Positions 24,453-31,985 of a stretch of 33,012 nt of DNA are shown piece after piece. The position numbers and the translations under genes were made by a program. Position 1 is the stretch's first letter; each line of letters starts with the position of its first letter. The notes under the pieces are model-generated. The model had not been told where the DNA came from. It was given only the letters and a program-made list of their open reading frames with translations, and did not search any database. The DNA is from Mucilaginibacter sp. UBA4741 (GTDB taxonomy: Bacteria > Bacteroidota > Bacteroidia > Sphingobacteriales > Sphingobacteriaceae), in the NCBI GenBank assembly GCA_002403905.1, contig DHIR01000044.1, positions 18,505 to 51,516 of the forward strand. The letters run 5' to 3'.

Positions 24453-26753
24453 TTACTGTTTTATAAAATCTGCAAGGTTGATTGTTTTAAAAGCAATCCC
24501 TTCATAAGCCTTTGTAGTACCGGCCTCATACAGGCAAGCAATATCTTTGTTATTGTACACGGCTATATCGCTATAAGCAGATGGCCCCGGGAAGATCACC
24601 TCGCTTTTAGGCCACGTACGCCCATCGTCAAAACTGGCCCTAAGCGTAACATTGGCACGGAGTAGTTTATTTGCGGGATTAACAAAAAGCAGTACCGATT
24701 TCTTTTTTGTTAAAGGATAATTCAATAAACTGCCCTGGCATACCGGTTCAATTAGTGTGGTATCGGTTTGTACATCGCCCCAGTTTTGGCCGCCATCGGT
24801 ACTAATAGCCGTTAGCCTGGTTTTTAAGGCGCGGTCTGCATTACGCATGTTTAGCATTAAGTTCCCTTTTGATATTTCGGCTAATGTTGCCTCGTTAGTT
24901 TTATCCTGTGGCGTATTGTTGCCTAATTTCCAGGTTGCGCCGTGATCGTCCGAATAAATAATATGTACAAAGTTTTTGCCAGTAGCGGCTTCTATATGAT
25001 TTACCGGCACAGCCAAACGGCCCTTATATTTTCCGGTAGATATTTGCACGCCGTGGCAAGGACCGGTTGCATACCAGGTCCAGCTCGGCAGCTTTACATC
25101 TTTGGTTATTTCTTTGGCTGTTGACCAGGTTTTACCTTCATCACCCGATGAAAGCACATAAACACAACGGCTATTTTTACTGGTTGATGCTTTGATATCT
25201 TTTTCATGATCGGTACCTAAATTCCAGGTGCTTAGCAACCATATCTTCCCTGTACTGGCATCCTGAATAGGCACAGGGTTACCACAAGTATTGATCGAGT
25301 CGTTCCAAACTACTTGCATAGCGCTCCATGTTTTACCGCCATCAGCAGATCGTTTTAGCACCAGGTCAATATCACCAGCGTCACCGCAATCTTTTTTACG
25401 TCCTTCGGCAAATGCCAGCAGCATCCCGCTTTTGGTAGTGATTATAGCTGGTATGCGGAAACAAGCGTAACCGTTATCGCCGGGCTTATAAATATAATTC
25501 AATGGTTCTGTCGATGCCGGCAGCACAGGCGCTAAGACCACAGGAGCAGCAGCTACTTTGGTAGCTGTAGTTGCTTCGTCCGCACCATTTAATATCCAGG
25601 GCAAATTAAATTTACTAAACACAATAGAGCGGTGGCTGGTAGTATTGCTTTTTACATCTTCATTATATTCTATCAAAGCGCCTATATGGCGGTCGGATGT
25701 TTTTGTGAGGCTTGAATAGCCGCCTAGTTTACCCGGCTCTGTGCCAAAAACAGGTATATCGCGCCCTATCGGGTAAGAATTCCCCTCGTCATAGCTTATT
25801 CGTATTTTCATGGCGACGCGTGTTTTTTGACTGGCCGCGTTTAAAAATAAGATCCGATTAGGTTCCGGGTCATTATATCGCCATACAGAACCTTCGCTTG
25901 CAGGGTCAGGTAAGTCTAAATGTGATGTCCAGTTGTTAAAGCCACCCTCAAGCGAACCTGTAGCTACCTGCCTAAATCTTGGCAATGTGGTAATTGGCCT
26001 GTCGTTACGTATCAGGTCGCCGTTTAATTTTTCTATGATCGTAGCTTCTGTAGATTTTTTGGTGCCTTGATCATAGTCAGCGTATTTCCAGGTTAGGCCA
26101 TGATCTGCGCTATAAATATTGCGACCATACGTCGGGATAATCAAATAGCCCTTATCCGCACCATGTATCTTCTGGATACCAACGCCAGGGCCTATCCAGT
26201 CTTTGGTCATGCCGGCAGGTTGGGTAGTGGCTGTTACATTTATAGGCGATGACCAGGTTGCGCCCTCATCCGTACTTGAACAATAATAAATTGTGCGATC
26301 GCCCTTAGCAAAAGCAAACTGCGTGTTATCGGGATTATTATAGTGGGTAGAATCATTACGCACCATAAATACAAATATTTTGCCGGTAGTTTGGTCTACA
26401 ACTGTAGTAGGGTTGCCCATGGTGTAATTACCCGGATCGGCAATAACTTGTAAATTATTCCAGGTAGCGCCATTATCTAATGAGCGTTTACAAACTACAT
26501 CTATATTCCCATAATCCTTATTGCTATCCTTACGGCCCTCGCAAATAGCCAGTAAATAACCATGCGCTACCGATTTGACCAATGATGGTATGCGGTAAGA
26601 ATGATAGCCCCCTTCGCCACCGGTAAATATTTTTTGAGCGGCGTATTCAGGCGCAGCGGGTGCGGCCTTTGCTTTTTGCGCAATTGTTTTTGCGGTATTG
26701 GTTAATAATAATGAAGCTATTATAAATAGCAGGTTAACAAAACGTATTTTCAT
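24453..26753 (-). CDS. Secreted tandem double GH33 sialidase
   Basis: The 766-residue protein has a signal peptide (LLFIIASLLLTNTAKTIAQ) and two complete BNR sialidase domains, at about 35-390 and 418-766, joined by an Ala/Pro-rich linker (391-417). Nine Asp-box-like motifs are visible, for example SLDNGATW, STDEGATW, SADGGKTW and SFDDGRTW. Domain 2 has a full set of expected residues: R433 (FRIP), D458 (DAGDID), E621, R637, an Arg in LLRANVTLR and Y727 (SAYSD). Domain 1 has R54 (YRIP), D80 (DYGNID), E236, an Arg in LIRNDRP, an Arg near 318 and Y346 (GGYSS). Both look catalytically competent. GH33 removes terminal sialic acid and in some members Kdn or Kdo. First gene of operon A. Confidence 0.88.
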   Translation of the reverse strand: MKIRFVNLLFIIASLLLTNTAKTIAQKAKAAPAAPEYAAQKIFTGGEGGYHSYRIPSLVKSVAHGYLLAICEGRKDSNKDYGNIDVVCKRSLDNGATWNNLQVIADPGNYTMGNPTTVVDQTTGKIFVFMVRNDSTHYNNPDNTQFAFAKGDRTIYYCSSTDEGATWSSPINVTATTQPAGMTKDWIGPGVGIQKIHGADKGYLIIPTYGRNIYSADHGLTWKYADYDQGTKKSTEATIIEKLNGDLIRNDRPITTLPRFRQVATGSLEGGFNNWTSHLDLPDPASEGSVWRYNDPEPNRILFLNAASQKTRVAMKIRISYDEGNSYPIGRDIPVFGTEPGKLGGYSSLTKTSDRHIGALIEYNEDVKSNTTSHRSIVFSKFNLPWILNGADEATTATKVAAAPVVLAPVLPASTEPLNYIYKPGDNGYACFRIPAIITTKSGMLLAFAEGRKKDCGDAGDIDLVLKRSADGGKTWSAMQVVWNDSINTCGNPVPIQDASTGKIWLLSTWNLGTDHEKDIKASTSKNSRCVYVLSSGDEGKTWSTAKEITKDVKLPSWTWYATGPCHGVQISTGKYKGRLAVPVNHIEAATGKNFVHIIYSDDHGATWKLGNNTPQDKTNEATLAEISKGNLMLNMRNADRALKTRLTAISTDGGQNWGDVQTDTTLIEPVCQGSLLNYPLTKKKSVLLFVNPANKLLRANVTLRASFDDGRTWPKSEVIFPGPSAYSDIAVYNNKDIACLYEAGTTKAYEGIAFKTINLADFIKQ

Positions 26754-26794
26754 TTTAGCGGTTTATTTCGACAAGTGTAGTAGCTTTCGGAAGT

Positions 26795-26802
26795 CAAATA
26801 TA
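26795..26802 (-). promoter_or_regulatory. -7 element of the sialidase operon
   Basis: Reads TATATTTG on the minus strand, a full match to the Bacteroidota -7 consensus TAnnTTTG, 42 bases before the sialidase start codon. The operator palindrome at 26805-26821 fills the 19-base space upstream where the -33 gap would be. The -33 element itself is weak. Confidence 0.6.
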
Positions 26803-26804
26803 TC

Positions 26805-26821
26805 ATTATGTTCTACATAAT
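26805..26821. promoter_or_regulatory. Operator site of the FadR-type regulator, divergent promoter
   Basis: The 17-bp perfect palindrome ATTATGT-TCT-ACATAAT lies between the divergent sialidase and esterase genes and is flanked by a TATATTTG -7 element facing each way. Fifteen bases (TGTTCTACATAATAA, 26809-26823) recur in inverse orientation at 31962-31976 upstream of the regulator gene, and the GT-N3-AC core fits FadR-family operators. Confidence 0.72.
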
Positions 26822-26835
26822 AACGAATTTATTTT

Positions 26836-26843
26836 TATATTTG
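26836..26843 (+). promoter_or_regulatory. -7 element of the esterase gene
   Basis: TATATTTG, a full match to TAnnTTTG, lies 21 bases before the ATG at 26865. It shows that the ATG at 26808 lies upstream of the likely transcript start and cannot be the real start. Confidence 0.6.
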
Positions 26844-26864
26844 ATTTACCAATTAATTCTTGTT

Positions 26865-27776
26865 ATGAAAAAAATATTTGTTGCCGCGCTGCTGGTTTTG
26901 TCAGCCTCTTTATTAAAGGCGCAAACAGTTATCCACCTATATAAAAATGTGCCTAACTCCAAACCAAACAATGTGTATGAGTTGAATGATACTACCTCCA
27001 AAAGAGGCAAGGTAAGCAAGGTGACAGACCCAACCTTAACCACTTTTTTACCCGAGCCATCAAAAGCCAATGGCACTGCTATTATTATTTGCCCCGGCGG
27101 CGGCTACTCTTATTTAGTGGTGAATGATGAAGGCGCGAACGTAGCCCGTGATTTTGCGGCGCACGGCATCGCGGCTTTTGTTTTAAAATACAGGCTGCCC
27201 AGCGATATCATAATGATAACCCGCGAAATTGGCCCGCTACAGGATGCACAACGCGCCATACAATTGGTACGTGAGCGCGCTGCCGAGTGGCATATTGATG
27301 TCGCTAAAATTGGTATTATGGGATTTTCGGCAGGTGGACATGTGGCATCTACGCTATCTACTCATTATCAAAAAGCGGTTATTGACAATCCCAAGAACAT
27401 CAGCCTTAGGCCCGATTTTTCCTTGCTGATATACCCGGTAATTACTTTCCAGGATAGTATCTTACATAAAGGATCTAAAAAGGCGTTGATCGGTGAAAAT
27501 GCAAGCCCAGAGAAAACAAGAGAATATTCTAACGAGGTACAGGTAACAACAGATACCCCGCCCGCATTTCTGGTACAAGCCGCTAATGATAAAATAGTGC
27601 CGGTAGCTAACAGCATAAACTATTTTACCGCGCTGCAAAAACATGGTGTAAAGGCCGAGATACATATTTACCAGGAAGGCGGCCACGGCTTTGGCATGAA
27701 CAACGCTACCACGCAAGATAAATGGATGGACCGTTGCTATAACTGGTTATTATCAAATCACTTTTATCAACAATAG
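26865..27776 (+). CDS. Secreted alpha/beta-hydrolase, putative carbohydrate esterase
   Basis: The ATG at 26865 gives a 303-residue protein with a clean signal peptide (KKIFVAALLVLSASLLKAQ). The ATG at 26808 would add 19 residues but lies in the operator. Visible are the oxyanion loop CPGGGYSYL (about 76-84), nucleophile GFSAGGH (S155), Asp242 (NDKIVP) and His274 (GGHGFG), the full triad of acetylxylan-esterase/BD-FAE-like hydrolases. It is divergent from, and shares an operator with, the double sialidase. That suggests removal of acyl groups, for example O-acetyl groups that shield a sialic acid, though the classical sialate esterases are of another fold. Its stop codon is one base from that of the convergent transporter gene. 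Confidence 0.8.
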   Translation: MKKIFVAALLVLSASLLKAQTVIHLYKNVPNSKPNNVYELNDTTSKRGKVSKVTDPTLTTFLPEPSKANGTAIIICPGGGYSYLVVNDEGANVARDFAAHGIAAFVLKYRLPSDIIMITREIGPLQDAQRAIQLVRERAAEWHIDVAKIGIMGFSAGGHVASTLSTHYQKAVIDNPKNISLRPDFSLLIYPVITFQDSILHKGSKKALIGENASPEKTREYSNEVQVTTDTPPAFLVQAANDKIVPVANSINYFTALQKHGVKAEIHIYQEGGHGFGMNNATTQDKWMDRCYNWLLSNHFYQQ

Positions 27777-27777
27777 C

Positions 27778-29028
27778 CTAACTTTTACTGCTGATCTTTA
27801 TTCTTAACAATGACCATGCAGCTATCACCATAAATACGGCTGATACCTCATAAATAATGGCCAAGCTAATATGCGCATCCATCATCATGCCGCCTATGTA
27901 AACCATTATGCCGCCAATTATGGTGCTTAAAAAGTTAAGGAAACCGTAACCGGTGGCTATGTATTTCCCATCTATCACCTGACAGAGTATGGGCATGAGG
28001 TTACTATCATTAATACCGCGCGCCAGTCCGTAAATTATCATTGCTACAATGGCAATAGTAAATACATGGGTCGATGCCATCAAAAATAAGAACGGGCCGC
28101 CCAATGTAAAGCCAATGACGATCATGTATAAGCGGCTGCGCTTATTTGTACGAAACCATCTATCGGCAACTATACCGCCCAGCAGTACCCCCATAAATGA
28201 TCCTATTTGTACGTATCCTGTTGCTGATAAGCCAGCTTTACCCAACCCCAAAGTAAAGTGTTCTTTTAAAAATGTAGGCAGCCAGCCGTATATCATCCAG
28301 TTAACTATGCCCAACATGCAGAAATAAAACAGCAGCACCAGGAATGATTTTTCGGACACCAACATTTTTATAGTTTGGAAAAGGCCCAGCCTTTGCTCGG
28401 CTACCACTTCAGGGTTGGTTGATACCGTTTCATCACCGCGTTTATTTTTATTATCGCGCAAAAAATAGATCAATATGATACCATAAACCACACCAAACAA
28501 GCCTATCATCTGGAAACCATATCGCCAGCCCCATACCACCGACATATAACCACCTACACCACCAAAGGCCTGCCCGGCATATAAACCACTCATGTGCAAG
28601 CCAGTGGCCAATGACCGTGTTTTACCTTTATGATAATCGGCTATCATGGCTAACCCTGCGGGGATATAACAAGCCTCGCTGATACCCATAATTACACGGG
28701 CCACCAACATTTCGGGGAAAGAGGATACAAAACCGGTCCACAATGTTACTGCCGACCATACACATACGCTAAAAACAATGATCCGCTTACGGCCGTACTT
28801 ATCTGCCAGGTAACCACCCAGGGGACTTAATATCCCATACGATAATAGGAACATGGTAGTTAACAGTCCAAATTGCGCATCCGTTAATTTAAATTCGGCA
28901 GCAATTGGGTCGCGCATGGAGGCGATCAAATTGCGATCAAAGTAATTCAAGAAAGCCACCAGCCATAGTATCCCCACTATTGCCCATGGGTAAAACCATC
29001 CGGCCGGTCGTTTATTTTTTAGTTCCAT
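27778..29028 (-). CDS. MFS transporter, sugar-acid type
   Basis: The 416-residue protein has about twelve transmembrane segments. FNYFDRNLIASMRDPIAAEF and the loop 2-3 motif GGYLADKYGRKR mark the major facilitator superfamily, near the anion:cation symporters that carry hexuronates, glucarate and sialic acid. It lacks a signal peptide and is an inner-membrane importer. It is the last gene of operon B, 12 bases after the Kelch mutarotase and in the same operon as a DHDPS/NAL-family aldolase. Import of the free sugar acid released by the sialidase is the likely role; the exact substrate is inferred. Confidence 0.85.
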   Translation of the reverse strand: MELKNKRPAGWFYPWAIVGILWLVAFLNYFDRNLIASMRDPIAAEFKLTDAQFGLLTTMFLLSYGILSPLGGYLADKYGRKRIIVFSVCVWSAVTLWTGFVSSFPEMLVARVIMGISEACYIPAGLAMIADYHKGKTRSLATGLHMSGLYAGQAFGGVGGYMSVVWGWRYGFQMIGLFGVVYGIILIYFLRDNKNKRGDETVSTNPEVVAEQRLGLFQTIKMLVSEKSFLVLLFYFCMLGIVNWMIYGWLPTFLKEHFTLGLGKAGLSATGYVQIGSFMGVLLGGIVADRWFRTNKRSRLYMIVIGFTLGGPFLFLMASTHVFTIAIVAMIIYGLARGINDSNLMPILCQVIDGKYIATGYGFLNFLSTIIGGIMVYIGGMMMDAHISLAIIYEVSAVFMVIAAWSLLRIKISSKS

Positions 29029-29040
29029 TTGGGTACTTCT

Positions 29041-30156
29041 TTATTTTAATGGCGATGATTTGATATGTGTAACTAATACTCTTGGTGTGCGCACGGCAGG
29101 GCGCACTTCACCGCCGGGAAATACAAGACTACCATTCCATAATACAGATGTAGTCGTTACTGGCGCCCATAGACTTTTATTAGGATTTTCGGCGGCATCG
29201 CTTAGCTTATGGGTTTTGATATGACCGGCTACTTTCCATTTATTGGTTTTTGTTTGATAGCTTAATATCACATCCGAAAATCCAGGATGCTTTTCTTTTA
29301 GCGTAGCGGCGTTATCTGCCAGCACGCCATCATCGCCACCAAAAATTAACAATTCATTTTTACCATAAACCAATGCCGGACCAGCGGCAGCCACTACTGC
29401 AGATGGCAGATCGGCTAATTTTTTCCAGCCTTTGCCCGGTGTGTAGGCATAAGCATCTTTTAAATATTTGCGATGAGCCGCGCCGTTCTTATCTTCCAGA
29501 TCAGTCCCGCTAAATAAATAGAACGACCCATTTAATGAACCGGCCACGCTTAACATGCGTGGGCCACCGGGCCATGTTTCCAATTTTGTCCACCCACCTT
29601 TAGGCTCATTTAAATTAAGCGCCCAAAAAACCGAAGCCGTTGTTTTTGTATCGGGGGTTAACAACCCGCCAGCTATATATAAGGTATGCCCAACTATGGC
29701 ACCACACGAGTTTGCCAGTGCTTGCGGTAATTCGGGCCAGTTCTCTATTCTGATTTTACTGTTTGTATAACTAAAGGCCGATACCGTGGCTACATGCCCA
29801 TCAGCATTGCTACCGCCTATACAGATCAGTTTATTGTTATAACTAATTGATACGCCATAACCCAAAGGTCGCGGCAGGGTCCCGGCCAATTTCCATTTAC
29901 TGGTGGGATTATCCAGAACAAATATCTTATCGGTCCATACTTTTTTTGAGCCTGTCCAGGGTGCACCACCATCAGGGAAATTAGCCCCACCGGCTACAAT
30001 TAAAGCGTTATTTGATATGCCCGCGAATGATCCCGCGAAACCAAACTGATCTGGTATCGGCGCTAGTTCGCTCCATTTAAACAGGTCGCTTTTTTGCGCC
30101 TTCGTATTAATCGACATCATTAAAAAAAAGATGATAAATAATATACTAAACCTCAT
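29041..30156 (-). CDS. NanM-like cyclically permuted Kelch mutarotase
   Basis: From the ATG at 30156 the protein has 371 residues and a clean signal peptide (MRFSILFIIFFLMMSINTKAQ). An ATG four codons earlier is possible but gives a poorer signal. Kelch-type repeats form a six-bladed propeller: IVAGGANFPDGGAPWTGSKK, KLICIGGSNADG, TLYIAGGLL, SFYLFSGTDLED and ELLIFGGDDG. GGANFPDG-PW is characteristic of the cyclically permuted mutarotase group that includes NanM-type sialate mutarotases. NanM speeds the conversion of alpha to beta N-acetylneuraminate so that it can be imported. The start codon overlaps the end of the upstream aldolase gene by 11 bases, so translation is coupled. Confidence 0.85.
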   Translation of the reverse strand: MRFSILFIIFFLMMSINTKAQKSDLFKWSELAPIPDQFGFAGSFAGISNNALIVAGGANFPDGGAPWTGSKKVWTDKIFVLDNPTSKWKLAGTLPRPLGYGVSISYNNKLICIGGSNADGHVATVSAFSYTNSKIRIENWPELPQALANSCGAIVGHTLYIAGGLLTPDTKTTASVFWALNLNEPKGGWTKLETWPGGPRMLSVAGSLNGSFYLFSGTDLEDKNGAAHRKYLKDAYAYTPGKGWKKLADLPSAVVAAAGPALVYGKNELLIFGGDDGVLADNAATLKEKHPGFSDVILSYQTKTNKWKVAGHIKTHKLSDAAENPNKSLWAPVTTTSVLWNGSLVFPGGEVRPAVRTPRVLVTHIKSSPLK

Positions 30157-31090
30157 GTGCGCTATCAAAAAAGTAAGGGATCATTTGCCGAGCCTGTTTT
30201 TGAACAGCCGCAACCTGCTCTTCGGGGACCCATTTATACGGCCATCTTAGCCTCGTGCCAACATTGTAGCAACCGCCAACCGCGGCTAAAAACTTATCTA
30301 AAGCCGGGTTGCTATAACCTTGTTGTTGCAAGGGGGCAATACACATGGCAAAAAAGGCTAAAATATCCTGCTCTATTTTTAAGGCTTGTGCAATATCGGT
30401 TTGCATCATGGCCCACCAGTTTTGCGCGGCTTTGGGATTAATGCAGGCCACATTTGAGTACGCGCCCAAAGCAATACCACTCGCCACACCACTCGCCAAA
30501 AAATGGCCGGGTACAAAAATGGATATATGCGACGCGTACTGTTTCATGGCCTCAACCCACCCGGCATCGCGGCTTAATAGTTTTACGCCTATTACTTCAG
30601 GGATTTGTTTTAACAGTTGATAATCTACCGGTTGTAAAACACGCTTGGCGTGGGGCGGGTTATATAATACCAATGGTATACCATCTGCTAATTCTGCTAA
30701 TTTTTTTAAATAATCTATCAGCTCGGTATCGGTAACCACAACCCAATCCGGCAGGATAACCTGTATAGCATCCGGCTTGTACGCAACCGCTCTTTTTAAA
30801 CGGTTTAAACTTATTATGGGCGATGGATGACTAGCACCAATTTGGAAACGCATGCCTGCCTGTAAACATTTCTCAGACAGGATGCTGTTAATAATATCGC
30901 ATTCTTGCTCGGTCTGATTATGAAACTCTCCGGCGGTTCCGTTCGAGTAAATACCATCCACCCCGGCGTTGATGAGCATATCAATCTCATCAGCCAGTTT
31001 GGCATAATTAAAAGTATCATCGGCATTTACAGGCAGCAACAATGTTGCCCAGTTGCCTTTTAAATTATTGGCGTTAAGTTTTTCTTTCAT
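30146..31090 (-). CDS. Second DHDPS/NAL-family aldolase
   Basis: A TIM-barrel protein of 314 residues. Family motifs are GTAGEFHNQTEQE (51-63, carboxylate loop), Y143 in VLYNPPHAKRVL and the Schiff-base Lys K170 in VIGVKLLSRD. Its wording differs from both the neighbouring NanA-like protein (YYYHMP, GIKYT) and typical DapA. It probably cleaves or dehydrates another 2-keto-3-deoxy acid or a variant sialic acid. It is the first gene of operon B, preceded by a TATATTTG -7 element and operator sites of the FadR-type regulator. Its stop codon overlaps the mutarotase start. The insertion VVVTDTELIDYLKK is unremarkable. Substrate unknown. Confidence 0.82.
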   Translation of the reverse strand: MKEKLNANNLKGNWATLLLPVNADDTFNYAKLADEIDMLINAGVDGIYSNGTAGEFHNQTEQECDIINSILSEKCLQAGMRFQIGASHPSPIISLNRLKRAVAYKPDAIQVILPDWVVVTDTELIDYLKKLAELADGIPLVLYNPPHAKRVLQPVDYQLLKQIPEVIGVKLLSRDAGWVEAMKQYASHISIFVPGHFLASGVASGIALGAYSNVACINPKAAQNWWAMMQTDIAQALKIEQDILAFFAMCIAPLQQQGYSNPALDKFLAAVGGCYNVGTRLRWPYKWVPEEQVAAVQKQARQMIPYFFDSAHEV

Positions 31091-31126
31091 TAGGTTAAGC
31101 CATTGGCGGGCTTAGCGGTTATGCCA

Positions 31127-31134
31127 CAAATATA
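31127..31134 (-). promoter_or_regulatory. -7 element of operon B
   Basis: TATATTTG on the minus strand, 37 bases before the aldolase start. The operator at 31147-31160 overlaps the expected -33 position. It is the third full TAnnTTTG match found beside an operator in this region. Confidence 0.6.
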
Positions 31135-31146
31135 AAAATAAAGTTA

Positions 31147-31160
31147 TTATGTAGTACATA
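31147..31160. promoter_or_regulatory. Operator site of the FadR-type regulator, operon B proximal
   Basis: TTATGTAGTACATA contains the 13-bp palindrome TATGTA-G-TACATA with a GT-N3-AC core. Its ten bases TATGTAGTAC reappear inverted at 31170-31179 (GTACTACATA), 12 bases away. Confidence 0.68.
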
Positions 31161-31169
31161 TTAATAATG

Positions 31170-31179
31170 GTACTACATA
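31170..31179. promoter_or_regulatory. Operator half of the FadR-type regulator, operon B distal
   Basis: GTACTACATA is the inverted partner of 31148-31157 and keeps the GT-N3-AC core. The outer half is weaker than in the proximal site. The two sites may bind two dimers side by side. Confidence 0.5.
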
Positions 31180-31230
31180 CTTTATTCTGCGGATAACAGG
31201 AAGAATTATTAAAGGAAGTAAAGCTGATAA

Positions 31231-31932
31231 CTATTTCTTAGTCAGGCTATCAAAATGGGGCTTTAAATGCGCGTACATGCCGGCTTTAAAATCTTCTTTG
31301 GTACCGTTTTTCAGTATATTAACCAAGTCAAGGTGATCTACTTTCCCGGTTTGGTATTCTTTATCTTTTTCTAAAGTGGTTACATAGCCGAAAACCGGCA
31401 TCAACATTACCTGGAAACGTTTAAGGGTATTGTTCCCGGTTATTTCATAAAGTTTGCCGTGGAAAGCTATTTCGTTTTTTACCCGGAAGCGCTTCTCGCC
31501 ATCATGGGTTTCATCAAGCGCGATCTTTTCCAGCTCGGCAATATTCTTATCTGTTTTACGCAGAAAAATTAGATCGGCTAAACCCATCTCTAGTACCAGG
31601 CGCAATTCAAAAAGATCCTGTAATATATGGTCGTCAATAATAAGGGGGTCAAGCACGCGCTCAAAAGTGCCCAGTACATCCGGGCGGGCCAATATCATAC
31701 CGCGTTTTTTACGGGTTTCAATCATGCCTAACATCCGCAAGCGGCTCAGGGCCTCGCGCACTACATTACGGCTAACGCCCAGCGCGACCACCAGCTCCAT
31801 TTCCTTGGGTAAGGCATCGCCGGGTTTGAAAGATTTCTTTTTGAAAAATTCGCGCAATCGCAACTCAACAATGTCGGCCATTGTTTCCGTGGATACGCGC
31901 TCCAGGTCCTTACTTAAATTTTCTACACTCAT
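31231..31932 (-). CDS. FadR-family (GntR) regulator of the sialic-acid-like module
   Basis: From the ATG at 31932 the protein has 233 residues. An ATG at 32004 would add a hydrophobic, cysteine-rich extension and would run through the promoter, so it is rejected. Residues about 18-85 are a GntR winged helix (PGDALPKEMELVVALGVSRNVVREALSRLRMLGMIETRKKRG). Residues 100-228 are an FCD ligand domain with likely metal ligands E154, H158, H200 and H222; the first is more often Asp. FCD regulators bind organic acids and sugar acids, and NanR of Escherichia coli belongs to the same subfamily. It lies next to operon B and carries a matching operator in its own promoter, so it should control operon A, the esterase, operon B and itself. 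Confidence 0.85.
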   Translation of the reverse strand: MSVENLSKDLERVSTETMADIVELRLREFFKKKSFKPGDALPKEMELVVALGVSRNVVREALSRLRMLGMIETRKKRGMILARPDVLGTFERVLDPLIIDDHILQDLFELRLVLEMGLADLIFLRKTDKNIAELEKIALDETHDGEKRFRVKNEIAFHGKLYEITGNNTLKRFQVMLMPVFGYVTTLEKDKEYQTGKVDHLDLVNILKNGTKEDFKAGMYAHLKPHFDSLTKK

Positions 31933-31948
31933 ATTGAAACAGCAGTCA

Positions 31949-31978
31949 CAATAATACGTATTTATTATGTAGAACAAA
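31949..31978 (-). promoter_or_regulatory. Autoregulated promoter of the FadR-type regulator
   Basis: On the minus strand TTTG (31978-31975), an 18-base spacer and TATTATTG (31956-31949, one mismatch from TAnnTTTG) form a promoter 16 bases before the ATG at 31932. The operator TTATTATGTAGAACA (31962-31976, plus-strand reading) fills the spacer. Its reverse complement is identical over 15 bases to 26809-26823 in the sialidase/esterase operator. Confidence 0.65.
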
Positions 31979-31985
31979 AGGAAGA

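Noticed and set aside
24453..26753. Double sialidase as an artefact of two genes joined by error
   Set aside because: The frame is open throughout. A signal peptide precedes only the first half, and an Ala/Pro-rich linker joins the halves, as expected for a real fusion.
26808..26864. Upstream ATG extending the esterase by 19 residues
   Set aside because: The extension overlaps the operator and the -7 element TATATTTG at 26836-26843, while the ATG at 26865 gives a clean signal peptide.
30157..30168. ATG at 30168 as the start of the Kelch mutarotase
   Set aside because: It adds four residues (MIAH) before a better signal peptide start at 30156; possible but less likely.
31454..31954. 166-codon open frame on the plus strand
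   Set aside because: Antisense to the FadR-type regulator; Ser/Arg-rich composition typical of a shadow frame.
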